NCBI GenBank assembly: GCA_028277605.1
Contig: JANQFZ010000034.1
Span: 21,992 to 85,991, forward strand
Direction: 5' to 3'
Origin: Vallitaleaceae bacterium
GTDB taxonomy: Bacteria > Bacillota > Clostridia > Lachnospirales > Vallitaleaceae
Length of the DNA: 64,000 nucleotides
Positions 49,801 to 57,472 of the stretch are shown here, piece by piece. The position numbers and the translations under genes are program-made. Below the pieces are notes generated by a model. The model did no database searches, was not told the origin of the DNA, and worked only from the letters and a program-made list of their open reading frames with translations. Within the stretch, counting starts at the first letter, position 1; each line of letters opens with the position of its first letter.

Positions 49801-52800
49801 TTTACTAATAGACTCCAAATTACCTGTATCTTTTAAATCATAGTTAAAATCATCAATGGTCAGTATCTGCCCATCAAAATCAATAGTAGCTTTTCTATTC
49901 TTATGAGTCATTAAAGTACTTGCATTACTGTTGTCAAGCATATATTTTATTCTGTCTAAAGGATAGTCAGTGTCGATAGGCAGGTAGGCACCTCCAGCCT
50001 TCATCACAGCGAGGATGCCTATTACCATATGGAGTGATCGTTCTACTAACAACCCAACAATTGCATCCTGCTTAACTCCCTTGTGTCTTAACATTTTTGC
50101 TAATGCATTTGCTTTCTTATTTAATTCATCATAAGTTAGTTTTTCTCCTTTGTATACTACCGCAACCTTATCGGGTGTATGCTTAACCTGCTTTTCAAAC
50201 ATTTCATAGATGGTTAAATTCCTATCGTAATTGACGTCTGTAGCATTGAACTCGTTGAATAGTCTATCCCTTTCTTCAATAGGCATCATATCTATGTCCG
50301 ATAGCTTTTGTTCAGGAAAAGCTGTTATTTCATTCAAAAGCTTAAAATAATATTGTACCAATCGTTGGATCGTTTCCTTTTTAAATAAGGATGTATTATA
50401 CTGGAATAAACCAACCATTTCTCCTGCTCTTTCTTGTACTTTAAGGGTTAGATCCAGCTTTGTTCCTTTAGGTTGATAGTCATAGGGGCTGAATTGAAGC
50501 GACTTATCAGCATTAAATGGTATATCCATATTTTCCATTACAAACATCACATCAAAGAGTGGATTTCTACTAAGATCTCTTTTAATAGTCAAATCATCTA
50601 TCAGCTGATCAAATTGATAGTCACTATTTTCTAATGCTGTTAAAGCTTTCTCCTTAAAGCTTTGTAAATAATCAGAAAAGCTTTCATCGATAGTTATTCT
50701 ACTTCTGATAGCAAGTGTATTGACAAACATGCCTACGACATTTTCTAACGAATTAAAATTTCTTCCAAACGATACCGTTCCAACAATCACTTCTTCTTGT
50801 TTAGCATACTTATGCATGAGTAAATTAAAAGTACTCATCAGTACCATATATAAAGTCGTAGAAGTTTCTTTTGATAGATTTTTAAGACGAGTGGTCATTT
50901 CCGAATTGATTGTAAATAACACAGAGTCACCATCAAACTGTTGTTTAGATGACCGCCTGTAATCTGTAGGCATATTTAATAAGGGGATAGGATCTTTAAA
51001 CTCATTCATCCAATACTTTCTCTGCCTGTTGATTTTTTCTGAATCCCTATTTTCATTTTGCCATACGGCGTAATCCTTATAGTTTAATTCAGGCTTTGGG
51101 CATTCCTGATTATGATAGAGTAAAATAAATTCTTTCATCAGTATACCCATGGATACGCCATCAGAAATGATATGATGGATATCTAAAAGTATATAATGCT
51201 TTTTCTCAGATGTTTTTAATAGCCTTATCCTAAATAAAGGGGCATGATTGAAATCATAAGGCATGATGAATCGGTCGATGATTTCATCTATTTTATTCTC
51301 ATCAGCTTCCTCATAAGAAAAGTTAACTTCTAAAGACGGGTTAATCAATTGCATGATTTCACCATCATGTCTTTTAAAAGAAGTTCTAAGAGCTTCGTGT
51401 CTTTTAATAAGTGTATTGAACGTATTCTTAACTCTTTCTATATCTAAGAATCCTTTTGCAATTACGACTTGTGTAATATTATAGCTAATACTATTTTTAT
51501 CTAATTCATATAAAGCATATAGTCTTTTTTGCGCTGCGGACAAAGGATAATACGCCTTTTCTTCTACAGGCTGTATGTCTTCATAATTGCCCGATTCTAC
51601 AGAATTGATATACTCAGACAATTGCTCAATCGTCACATGCCTAAAAATATCTCTAAGAGATAGCGTCATATTGAAGTCCTTATTGATTTGATGCAACATA
51701 AAAGCAGCTTTTAAAGAGTCTCCTCCCAATGCAAAAAAGCTTTGATCGACACCTATACGGTTCATTTTTAACGCTGCGCACCAAATGTGTACTAATCTTT
51801 CTTCAATGTCGTTTTTCGGTTTCTTGACTTCTAATGAATGAACGGAAGATACTTGGTTCAATGCTTGAATTTTATAATCAAAACTCCCCTTCAAATACTT
51901 CTCTGCCAGCTTATATCTTTGGATTTTACCACTGCTCGCCTTTGGTAAAGCTTCCACAGGTATAATAATGTTGACTTCAAGACCTGTACAATTATTAACA
52001 TATTTTTTTATGCTTAATGCTTGAGCAGCAAAAGCTTCTAAATTTTCTTTTGTTAGAATAAATAGTATGATTTCTTCCTTTTGCTTCTCTTTATTCAATA
52101 CACCGCAAGCCGCAACTTCACTAAATGCTAGTCCTTTTATTTCTTTTACAATACGTTCAATATCCATTGGATAATAATTTTGACCATTGATGATGATGAT
52201 ATCCTTTTCTCTTCCAGTTACAACCAGTTGATTTTCAAACAAAAAACCTGTATCACCTGTTTTCAACCATCCATCTTTTGTAAATACTGCTTTGGTTTCA
52301 TCTTCGTTATTGTAATAACCTTTTGTTACACATTCTCCTTTTATCTGTATACTTCCAATAGTTTTTTCCTCAAGAACACCCTGTTTATCATTACAAATCC
52401 TTACCTTACATTCATCAATTGGATAGCCTACAGCTACGACACTCATAGTATTATTCATATCCATGCTGCTGACTTCTTTTATTTTGTTTCCATAGGTAAC
52501 AGAATTTCTTTCTAATTGAATAGCTTTTAATTGGTCACCTAACAACGGTGCTGTAATACAGACGGTAGATTCTGTCATGCCATAACTTGGCCATAAGATA
52601 GTTGAGTTGATACCGTATTGCTTCATATGAGATACAAAGTTATTACATAAATTAACATCTATGGGTTCACCGCCCATTGCTATGATTTTAATACAGGACA
52701 AGTCCCAAGGGTAAGAAACTTCTTGATTAAAAAACCTAAGAAAATGATTGAATCCAAAATTTGGAGACAATAACATGGTGTTTCTATATGTGTGGGTCTT

Positions 52801-53550
52801 CTCCATCCATAGAATGGGATTTTTTAAGAACAACAAAGTGGGCATTAAATATTGATTGATTTCTGCATACATAGAACTAATATGTCCTACCACTAATGAA
52901 AAGCTATGCGTAATGGGTAACCAGTTAAGTACTGAATCCTTTTTATTGCATTTCACTCGGCTAAGAATTGCTTTAGCATTTGACTTAATATTTTCATGGG
53001 TAATCATAATACCTTTTGGATTACCAGTTGACCCAGATGAAAATTGTATATAAGCTATATCTTGAGGCAGTGGTTGATAATTCTCATCATCAGATTTCGT
53101 TACTTGGATAATATCTTCAATCCTTATGGCTTTTTCTATAACACTCTTTTCAAAATCATCTAACTTATCTATTTCTAAACTTTCTTTTATTTCATGATAA
53201 CCTTTTAATTCTGCAATCAATACTGGATTTTTTAATACCTTTAAAACATTAACTAATTGTCTTTTTTGCTCTTTATTGATGCCTACGTGTAGTGGTACAG
53301 GAATCATGCCACCAAGTATACATGCCCAAAAAACAGTAATAAAGCTCTCATTATCTTCAATTTGCATCAGGACTTCATTATCTCTAGTAATGCCTAATTT
53401 TCTAATATTATATAAGACACCCTTCGCCTTAACGTATAAGTCTTTATATGACAAAAACCTATCAGAACCATTATCTTGAATCCATATAATTCCTGTTTCT
53501 TTAGAGCTTGCCTTTACTAAGATATCACATAAGTTTTTAACCTTTGACAT
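43900..53550 (-). CDS. Non-ribosomal peptide synthetase 1: FAAL-ACP-C-A-PCP-C-A-PCP-E
   Basis: 3,216 residues, starting at the ATG at 53548-53550 (GGGGGG nine bases upstream). Fatty acyl-AMP ligase (1-590; IQFSSGSTGNPKGIMITHEN, no CoA-type ending), ACP (605-675; LGGDSLKAAF), C (690-1110; HHIISDG). A1 (1135-1640; YTSGSTGKPKG) has pocket code D-L-T-K-V-G-H-I-G-K, identical to the Asp code. PCP (IGGHSLKATV) and C (HHIIFDG) follow. A2 has code D-A-K-D-M-G-V-V-D-K, nearly the Glu code. The end is PCP (LGGDSIKAIQ) and an epimerisation domain (2790-3200; HHLVVDGVSWRIL, EGHGREN, RTIGWFTSKYP). It should make fatty acyl-L-Asp-D-Glu-S-PCP, activated on ACP by the FAAL without CoA. Confidence 0.88.
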   Translation of the reverse strand: MSKVKNLCDILVKASSKETGIIWIQDNGSDRFLSYKDLYVKAKGVLYNIRKLGITRDNEVLMQIEDNESFITVFWACILGGMIPVPLHVGINKEQKRQLVNVLKVLKNPVLIAELKGYHEIKESLEIDKLDDFEKSVIEKAIRIEDIIQVTKSDDENYQPLPQDIAYIQFSSGSTGNPKGIMITHENIKSNAKAILSRVKCNKKDSVLNWLPITHSFSLVVGHISSMYAEINQYLMPTLLFLKNPILWMEKTHTYRNTMLLSPNFGFNHFLRFFNQEVSYPWDLSCIKIIAMGGEPIDVNLCNNFVSHMKQYGINSTILWPSYGMTESTVCITAPLLGDQLKAIQLERNSVTYGNKIKEVSSMDMNNTMSVVAVGYPIDECKVRICNDKQGVLEEKTIGSIQIKGECVTKGYYNNEDETKAVFTKDGWLKTGDTGFLFENQLVVTGREKDIIIINGQNYYPMDIERIVKEIKGLAFSEVAACGVLNKEKQKEEIILFILTKENLEAFAAQALSIKKYVNNCTGLEVNIIIPVEALPKASSGKIQRYKLAEKYLKGSFDYKIQALNQVSSVHSLEVKKPKNDIEERLVHIWCAALKMNRIGVDQSFFALGGDSLKAAFMLHQINKDFNMTLSLRDIFRHVTIEQLSEYINSVESGNYEDIQPVEEKAYYPLSAAQKRLYALYELDKNSISYNITQVVIAKGFLDIERVKNTFNTLIKRHEALRTSFKRHDGEIMQLINPSLEVNFSYEEADENKIDEIIDRFIMPYDFNHAPLFRIRLLKTSEKKHYILLDIHHIISDGVSMGILMKEFILLYHNQECPKPELNYKDYAVWQNENRDSEKINRQRKYWMNEFKDPIPLLNMPTDYRRSSKQQFDGDSVLFTINSEMTTRLKNLSKETSTTLYMVLMSTFNLLMHKYAKQEEVIVGTVSFGRNFNSLENVVGMFVNTLAIRSRITIDESFSDYLQSFKEKALTALENSDYQFDQLIDDLTIKRDLSRNPLFDVMFVMENMDIPFNADKSLQFSPYDYQPKGTKLDLTLKVQERAGEMVGLFQYNTSLFKKETIQRLVQYYFKLLNEITAFPEQKLSDIDMMPIEERDRLFNEFNATDVNYDRNLTIYEMFEKQVKHTPDKVAVVYKGEKLTYDELNKKANALAKMLRHKGVKQDAIVGLLVERSLHMVIGILAVMKAGGAYLPIDTDYPLDRIKYMLDNSNASTLMTHKNRKATIDFDGQILTIDDFNYDLKDTGNLESISKGKHMAYVIYTSGSTGKPKGVAIEHHSLVNYVTWFTSQAELSTKDKTLLLSSYAFDLSYTSLYSSLVCGCELHILSKEDYTDPEKLLTYISTYAITYIKATPSLLSMLVNTYSFSVSNKCQSIRLMVLGGEAIHVPFVEKYHNSYPATQIMNHYGPTECTIGCIATLIDLNHLDDYRACPVIGRPINNTKVYLLDDTMKPVTIGQTGELCIGGAGLTRGYLSLEDLNQERFIKSPLTSDANDRLYKTGDLGRYLEDGRIEFLGRKDNQVKVRGFRIELGEIDNSLSRYPDIEQSAVIDIEDEYGNKEIAVYFTSKEELQLHDLKKHLIQELPAYMIPSYYMKVNEIPITINGKVNRQALPIPNRADISDVEYKEPQSDIEIKLAKVWSEVLGIEKIGIDHDFFEIGGHSLKATVLISKIQKELNIILGMKDIFENPTIRELGQCMSQKHTEDFCSIKPADKRFYYPVSSSQKRLYTLAQMDKASISYNMPTVYVIEGDLDKNQLEDMLFTLFNRHEILRTTFHIMDGEVVQRIHNEVEVEVLFDDSTQDIEAIIKDFVKPFSLDTLPIFKIKLVTINPKRHVLLMDMHHIIFDGVSISLFINELNDLYTGKDLEPLRIQYKDYAIWQQALINSDEIKSQQEYWLNSFKEEWPKLTLPLDYKRPKVQCFEGDSIRFEIDGDMTQRLKKWNKETGTTLFMLLFGTYSLLLAKYASQEDIIVGTAEAGRHHEDVQSLIGLFINTLPIRTYPSGNKTLKQYFKEVREICFEVFNHSDYPLDRLLDKLQVKREMGRNPLFDTMFILENVEASQIKMNDLIFKAYEVKNTVSKFDLMLVGEEVKDKIKFEFKYCTKIFKYETVERLKVSYILILKEILKDYDKKICDINFISESEKKQLLYDFNQTSAYYEQEKTIAQLFEKQAVTVPERTAVVYKDLEISYRELNRRANCIAGLLSEKGVRKDSIVGIMVNRSIHMIVGILGILKAGGAYMPLSQDYPKKRIDYMIQDSQTKMVLTESELADNISYLHHAVCMDNEDLYTHYNNKEFPIKADSSDLAYVIYTSGTTGNPKGVMLENQSVVNLVQSLYDKVYKTYHYPLNVALVAPYIFDASVKQIFASLLLGHTLHIIPEEARVDGEKLLEYYIKNNIDLSDGTPLHLRFLSDCSREQLDRMKTKTFMIGGEALRNSVVTRFLSQFNQEHSPNIINVYGPTECCVDAALHVINQDNMNQDILIGGPLNNVKLYVLDPYQKMVPIGTQGELYISGDGVARGYLNQPELTKLKFIEDPLNQGKRLYKTGDYVKWTKQGCLKFIDRADNQVKIRGFRVELGEIESQLLKHSSIEEAVVVARKNEYDTKVLCAYMTCSTKMSINELRSYLSKELPDYMIPSYFIQLDKMPVTKNGKLDRKQLPALEAKLTQDEIKALPENEIQEILVKIWCEILGLQTVGINHNYFALGGDSIKAIQISAKLRDYHLGVEIRDLLQYQTIKELSSYVKYTIKEINQETVTGKIEITPIQKDFFNNDYADEHHFNQSVLLYSDNGLNEAFIEKIFTEMIQHHDALRMVFKKEDHAMTQFNRNDDKELFCYHRFDVQYEDDKGFIEKKGREIQSSIDVKNGPLVHLGLFRTRTGDYLLIVIHHLVVDGVSWRILLEDFTSAYQQLTKEQAIVLPNKTDSYKTWAKTLYQYAECEEIKGQLTYWRHIENQTIMPIPKDNITDGLRKIGDCKTLAVTLDKNYTDKLLKETHQAYNTEINDILLTALAKTIKRWMNNGQVLINLEGHGRENIADIDVSRTIGWFTSKYPVLFDIDGCYDLSSEIKNVKETLRHVPLKGIGYSILKYVTLPIVNKESSFKIEPEICFNYLGQFDHDKKNDLFLRTSIGTDDNISQNNSFNYVLSIGGMITQNKLKITVTYHTKEFLEETIYYLLESYRTYLKEIIDHCSMKQEQEYTPSDYDDDTLSLQELDVLNEMLKDIE

Positions 53551-53571
53551 GGTATCCCCCCATATTTGCAT

Positions 53572-54636
53572 TTAAGATGTCATCTGATGTATTAGCTTTC
53601 CAACATCCCTAACAACCTCTACATTTTCTATATTAAATTTGTTCTTTAGTTCTTGCTTTCTTTTCTCAATTTCTTCTTCCGTTTTAACCTCATAGTGCCC
53701 ATAATTAACTTCTATTCTATCTGGAATCAGTAATGAAATCGGCTTTTTACCATCACAGTAAATTCTAAAAATATCTATACAATCTCTTATATTAGCATCA
53801 TCATCATACCCTGCAACAAGTAGAATTGAATCTGGATGATAGGCTTTTAGTAAGGATATTTTAGAAGCTATTTCTTGTATTAAGTAATGATTCGTTATGC
53901 TTTGTTGATCAGCCAGTATAATATAATCATTACCATCTATGTCAGCATACTTTGCTAGCTCTTCTACATAATAAACATACCTCATAGGATCATCCAGCAT
54001 GCGAAGCCTTATTGGATCAGCATCATACTGTCTATAAAATCTTGCAACAGGTTCAGAAATTAATGCTGCTACTTTCTTATTCCTCTTTTCTAAAGCTTTT
54101 AACAAATACATCTGGGTGGTGTATTTCCCAACACATCCTTTTGTAGCATATATCGCTACTCGATGTGCTTGATCGACAGCCTCTGTTTTCTTTCCCTCTC
54201 TTATAAACGCCTCTATCTCTTCATCAGACTTACTGAAAGTCTTTACTTTGATTTCATTCTGTAATAGCCATTCTTTTAGTTTGGGATCATTTATGTCATG
54301 AACACTTATAATCTCAATCCCTTTTTTACTTGCTGTTGAAACCATGTCTTTCCATTTTCTATCGATTTCATACTCTCTATAAATTTTCATATATTTTTCA
54401 ACATATATCGGTGCATCTGAGTTGTTAATGATTAAGGTATCGACACCTTCTAGAGCTCTCTCAACATGATTCATGATTGGAATACCAGCATATTGACCAT
54501 CCGCATTCTCACCTGCATCTTCTGCTATATTAAAAATAAAATCTATAACCGAATGGATTTGAAAATCTAACTCATCTCTAAATTTAACAAGTCCTCTTGT
54601 AATTTTATCAAATGGATATACTGCTGCCTTTTTCAC
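53572..54636 (-). CDS. NRPS-associated P-loop protein, paralogue 1
   Basis: 354 residues, GTG start at 54634-54636 behind GGGGGA. AAVYPFDKITRGLVKFRDELDFQIHSVIDFIFNIAEDAGE opens it; phosphate loop IYATKGCVGKYTTQMYLLKALEKRNKKVAALISEP, and near the C-terminus DSILLVAGYDDDANIRDCIDIFRIYCDGKKPISLLIPDRIEVNYGHYEVKT. Same length and order of motifs as the last operon gene, about half of residues shared. It opens the NRPS operon, 21 bases ahead of NRPS 1 and 39 bases after the neopullulanase gene. Role unknown. Confidence 0.75.
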   Translation of the reverse strand: MKKAAVYPFDKITRGLVKFRDELDFQIHSVIDFIFNIAEDAGENADGQYAGIPIMNHVERALEGVDTLIINNSDAPIYVEKYMKIYREYEIDRKWKDMVSTASKKGIEIISVHDINDPKLKEWLLQNEIKVKTFSKSDEEIEAFIREGKKTEAVDQAHRVAIYATKGCVGKYTTQMYLLKALEKRNKKVAALISEPVARFYRQYDADPIRLRMLDDPMRYVYYVEELAKYADIDGNDYIILADQQSITNHYLIQEIASKISLLKAYHPDSILLVAGYDDDANIRDCIDIFRIYCDGKKPISLLIPDRIEVNYGHYEVKTEEEIEKRKQELKNKFNIENVEVVRDVGKLIHQMTS

Positions 54637-54675
54637 TTAACATTCCCCCAAAGATTAATTATTTTTTATGTTCAT

Positions 54676-56442
54676 CTATACTAAGAGTAAACAACCAAAA
54701 GGTGGTATCTCAAAGGATATCTTTTCATCAATAAGATATTCCCTTCCAGATAAAATATCTGTCACTTTCTGATGACTAAGCTTCCATGTTATTTTGGTAT
54801 TAACACTATGAAATGACTGGCTATTATTTAATATGACACCTATCGTTTCATTATTGCCACACCTAATATACCCGAACACTCCTTGTTCATTATCTTCAAT
54901 CCATGTTTTAAACGCTCCATGAATCAATGCATCAGAGTTCTTTCTAATCTTAATTAGTTTCTTATAAAACTGTAATAGATGACTATTTTGATAGGCACTA
55001 TCCCAAACCATCGGCTTTCTACAATCAGGATCCATCCCACCCGTCATTCCGATTTCATCCCCATAATAAATAATAGGAAGTCCAATATAGGTCATTTGAA
55101 AAAGTACGGTCAGCTTCATTAATTCTATGGCATACTCAGTGTTTTCTACTCTACGCAACCGTTTGCAATCATAAAAAAAGCGTTCGGTATCATGACTATC
55201 AAGAAGATTAAACATAGTTTGATTAGCTTGGTCACTGTAGGTCATCCTATTTTTAGTCAGCAGACCATTAAACTCGGTCACATTTATATCACCTTTTGCA
55301 AAAAAACTATGGACAGCTTCGCGAAATTTGTAATTGGTTATGCCATCCAACTGCTCTCCTCTAAGCCAAGCACTTGCATTATGCCAAATTTCACCTATAA
55401 TCAATACCTCTGGATTGATTGATTTCATCTTTTTTCTAAATAACCGCCAAAACTCATGATCGATCTCATTGGCTACATCAATTCTCCAACCATCAATTCC
55501 AATTTCCTCTATCCAATAACCGCCTATACGAATTAAGTAATCTCTTAATGCTTTATTATGAGTTTTTAATTTAGGCATTGTACCCAAAAATCCAAAGGTT
55601 GCATAATTAGGGCTTGGACTCTGTACAATAGGGAAACTATCTACAAAAAACCAGTCCACATACTGCGAAGCCTCACCATGTATCATTACATCTTTAAAGG
55701 CAAAAAAATGTTCGCTACAGTGATGAAATGTGGCATCTAATAAAATACGCATCCCTCTTCTATGAGCTTCATCAACTAATGTTCTTGCTTGATCCATATC
55801 ACCAAAATGAGGATCCACCTTAAAATAATCTACAGTATCGTATTTATGATTGCTAGGAGATGTAAAAATAGGTGTTAGGTAAATGAGAGTAATACCCAAA
55901 TCTTCCAAATAATCAAGCTTGTCCATAATTCCTTTTAAATCTCCTCCATAATAGGAATCCGTAGTTGGCAATTCATCCCATGATGCAGCTGGATGTGGGT
56001 CATTTGATTTATCACCATTATGAAAACGATCGGGTAAGATTTGATAAACAACTGCGTTAGAAACCCAAGGTGGAATATTAAAAATATCTGGTTCACAAAT
56101 ATAAGGAAATTGAAATATACCTGCTTTACTAGAATGCTCTGAGACACCGTCTTCTCCATACCATAGTTCACTTTTGTCATAACCGACTAAATGAAATCTA
56201 TATTTTATCCGTTTGGTTTTGGAATTAATAACTCCTTCAAAATAATCAAAGTCTCCATCCCATGAAGCTCTTATTAACTGTGTTTTTTCTTCTCCTTTAG
56301 TGGAAGTATATCTATCTGAGTGAAACACAGTGCAATGATCGACATCACTTCTCTTAGCCTTAAGTCTAATTTTTAACTGATTTGTGCCTATGACGAAGGC
56401 ATAAGGATCATCACATAGATGAAATATAGCCTCTTTTAGCAT
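54676..56442 (-). CDS. Neopullulanase/cyclomaltodextrinase-type GH13
   Basis: 588 residues; start at the ATG 56440-56442 behind AAAGGGAG (the longer frame upstream has no ribosome site). An N-terminal CBM34-like domain (1-125) is followed by the GH13 barrel: QILPDRFHNGD, DATFHHCSEHF, nucleophile Asp in GWRIDVANEID, acid Glu in LIIGEIWH and Asp in LLDSHDTERF. The GH13 subfamily 20 type cleaves cyclodextrins, pullulan and maltodextrins in the cytoplasm. No signal peptide. Preceded by a cre-type operator and followed closely by the NRPS operon. Confidence 0.92.
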   Translation of the reverse strand: MLKEAIFHLCDDPYAFVIGTNQLKIRLKAKRSDVDHCTVFHSDRYTSTKGEEKTQLIRASWDGDFDYFEGVINSKTKRIKYRFHLVGYDKSELWYGEDGVSEHSSKAGIFQFPYICEPDIFNIPPWVSNAVVYQILPDRFHNGDKSNDPHPAASWDELPTTDSYYGGDLKGIMDKLDYLEDLGITLIYLTPIFTSPSNHKYDTVDYFKVDPHFGDMDQARTLVDEAHRRGMRILLDATFHHCSEHFFAFKDVMIHGEASQYVDWFFVDSFPIVQSPSPNYATFGFLGTMPKLKTHNKALRDYLIRIGGYWIEEIGIDGWRIDVANEIDHEFWRLFRKKMKSINPEVLIIGEIWHNASAWLRGEQLDGITNYKFREAVHSFFAKGDINVTEFNGLLTKNRMTYSDQANQTMFNLLDSHDTERFFYDCKRLRRVENTEYAIELMKLTVLFQMTYIGLPIIYYGDEIGMTGGMDPDCRKPMVWDSAYQNSHLLQFYKKLIKIRKNSDALIHGAFKTWIEDNEQGVFGYIRCGNNETIGVILNNSQSFHSVNTKITWKLSHQKVTDILSGREYLIDEKISFEIPPFGCLLLV

Positions 56443-56481
56443 AATTTCACTCTCCCTTTTATTATGAAGACTTACACTTTT

Positions 56482-56496
56482 GTGAAAGCGCTTACA
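56482..56496. promoter_or_regulatory. cre-type operator before neopullulanase
   Basis: TGAAAGCGCTTACA, a near-perfect match to the CcpA/LacI-family consensus, with the central CG and pseudo-palindrome. It lies 40-55 bases upstream of the start codon. CcpA or a MalR-like LacI regulator is the likely ligand. Confidence 0.75.
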
Positions 56497-56499
56497 AAT

Positions 56500-56905
56500 T
56501 TTGTTAACTCCACCATAAGAATGATTATGTAGAAAGAAAGCATAGCAATAAAAAATTGATTTTAATTTTAAACAAAATAAGTGATTCGTATTTTTTGTCG
56601 AATATTGTAATCTCATCATCTGTTATTTCTTTATTATTAGATAAAATGTTGAAGTTTTAGTATATTATACTACAACTTATGAGTGTTATCAATTCATAAT
56701 GTAGAAAATGGTTATTTTATACCAGTTCCATTTCTAAAATAGTTATCTTCAAATAAAAAAGTTAATAAATGTAATTATTATGATTGACCTATATGTATCT
56801 TCATTACCACATTTCGTACACAAGTTATTGCAGATAGTTCAAAATAGGTGTATTATTTAATTAACTTGACTATAAAACTATTAAATATAGGATACATATT
56901 TAATT
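56500..56905. other. Gene-free stretch
   Basis: AT-rich DNA between the divergently oriented neopullulanase and NucS-like genes. I saw no ORF with a ribosome site on either strand and no structured RNA. The plus-strand frame from 56848 is an upstream extension of the NucS-like fragment without a ribosome site. Confidence 0.4.
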
Positions 56906-56922
56906 ATTTGGGAGGATTAATT

Positions 56923-57165
56923 GTGGCACTATTTTTACTTACAAATGATGGTTTGTCATCCATTGAAGAAAAACCTTTTAAGCTGGAAAAAGACATTCAA
57001 ACTCTGTGTGAAAGAAACCTAAATGTAATTATGAACTTAGAGTTTGTAACTAGTGAGTTTTCTATTGGTAATTTCAGAATCGATACTTTGGCTTATGATA
57101 AAGAGTCCTGCTCATTTGTTATTATTGAGTATAAGAGACAAAAAAAGCTATCTATAGATTTCTAG
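56923..57165 (+). pseudogene. Fragment of a NucS/DUF91-like nuclease family gene
   Basis: GTG start at 56923 with GGGAGGA eight bases before. VALFLLTNDGLSSIEEKPFKLEKDIQTLCERNLNVIMNLEFVTSEFSIGNFRIDTLAYDKESCSFVIIEYKRQKKLSIDF has the start of the family (EKPFKLEKDIQ...) and the PD-(D/E)xK-type core IDTLAYD...FVIIEYKR. Intact relatives continue EYKRDKNxSVxDQG for well over 150 residues. Here a shift near 57150 ends the protein after 80 residues. Not functional unless as a short peptide. Confidence 0.65.
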
Positions 57166-57336
57166 ATAAATGTATATTCTTTCATGTTATCAAGTCTTAC
57201 AAGTCCTGGTAGTGTTTCTGTGCTTTCTACAACTATTATAGCTTTTATGTTTTGAAGCTATACTATTCACCCTGTTCACTTAACACCTAAAACTATACTT
57301 TTTCTATAAAATTAGACACTCAAATAGGAAAAGATA

Positions 57337-57365
57337 TTGCAATTAATTGGTAATTTGTCTATAAT
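57337..57365 (+). promoter_or_regulatory. Promoter of the chemotaxis receptor gene
   Basis: TTGCAA (57337-57342), spacer 17, perfect TATAAT (57360-57365). The interval 57170-57330 holds no gene. Confidence 0.7.
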
Positions 57366-57378
57366 AGTAGTATGTTTA

Positions 57379-57391
57379 TGACACACTGTCA
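57379..57391. promoter_or_regulatory. Palindromic operator candidate, copy 3
   Basis: TGACACACTGTCA, 14-26 bases downstream of the -10 of the receptor promoter, where a bound repressor would block transcription. It is 11/13 identical to TTACACAGTGTCA between SDR and TetR. Confidence 0.5.
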
Positions 57392-57472
57392 ACTATTACT
57401 ATAAGTAGTCATTCTATACTATTTATTAAAGGTGAAAAAACATAGGTAGTTGTAAACTGAAAGGAGAAGGTA

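Noticed and set aside
52180..52515. Plus-strand frames antisense to the NRPS genes (also at 47267, 48457, 50720, 52856 and 53276)
   Set aside because: All lie within conserved FAAL, A, C or PCP domains on the other strand.
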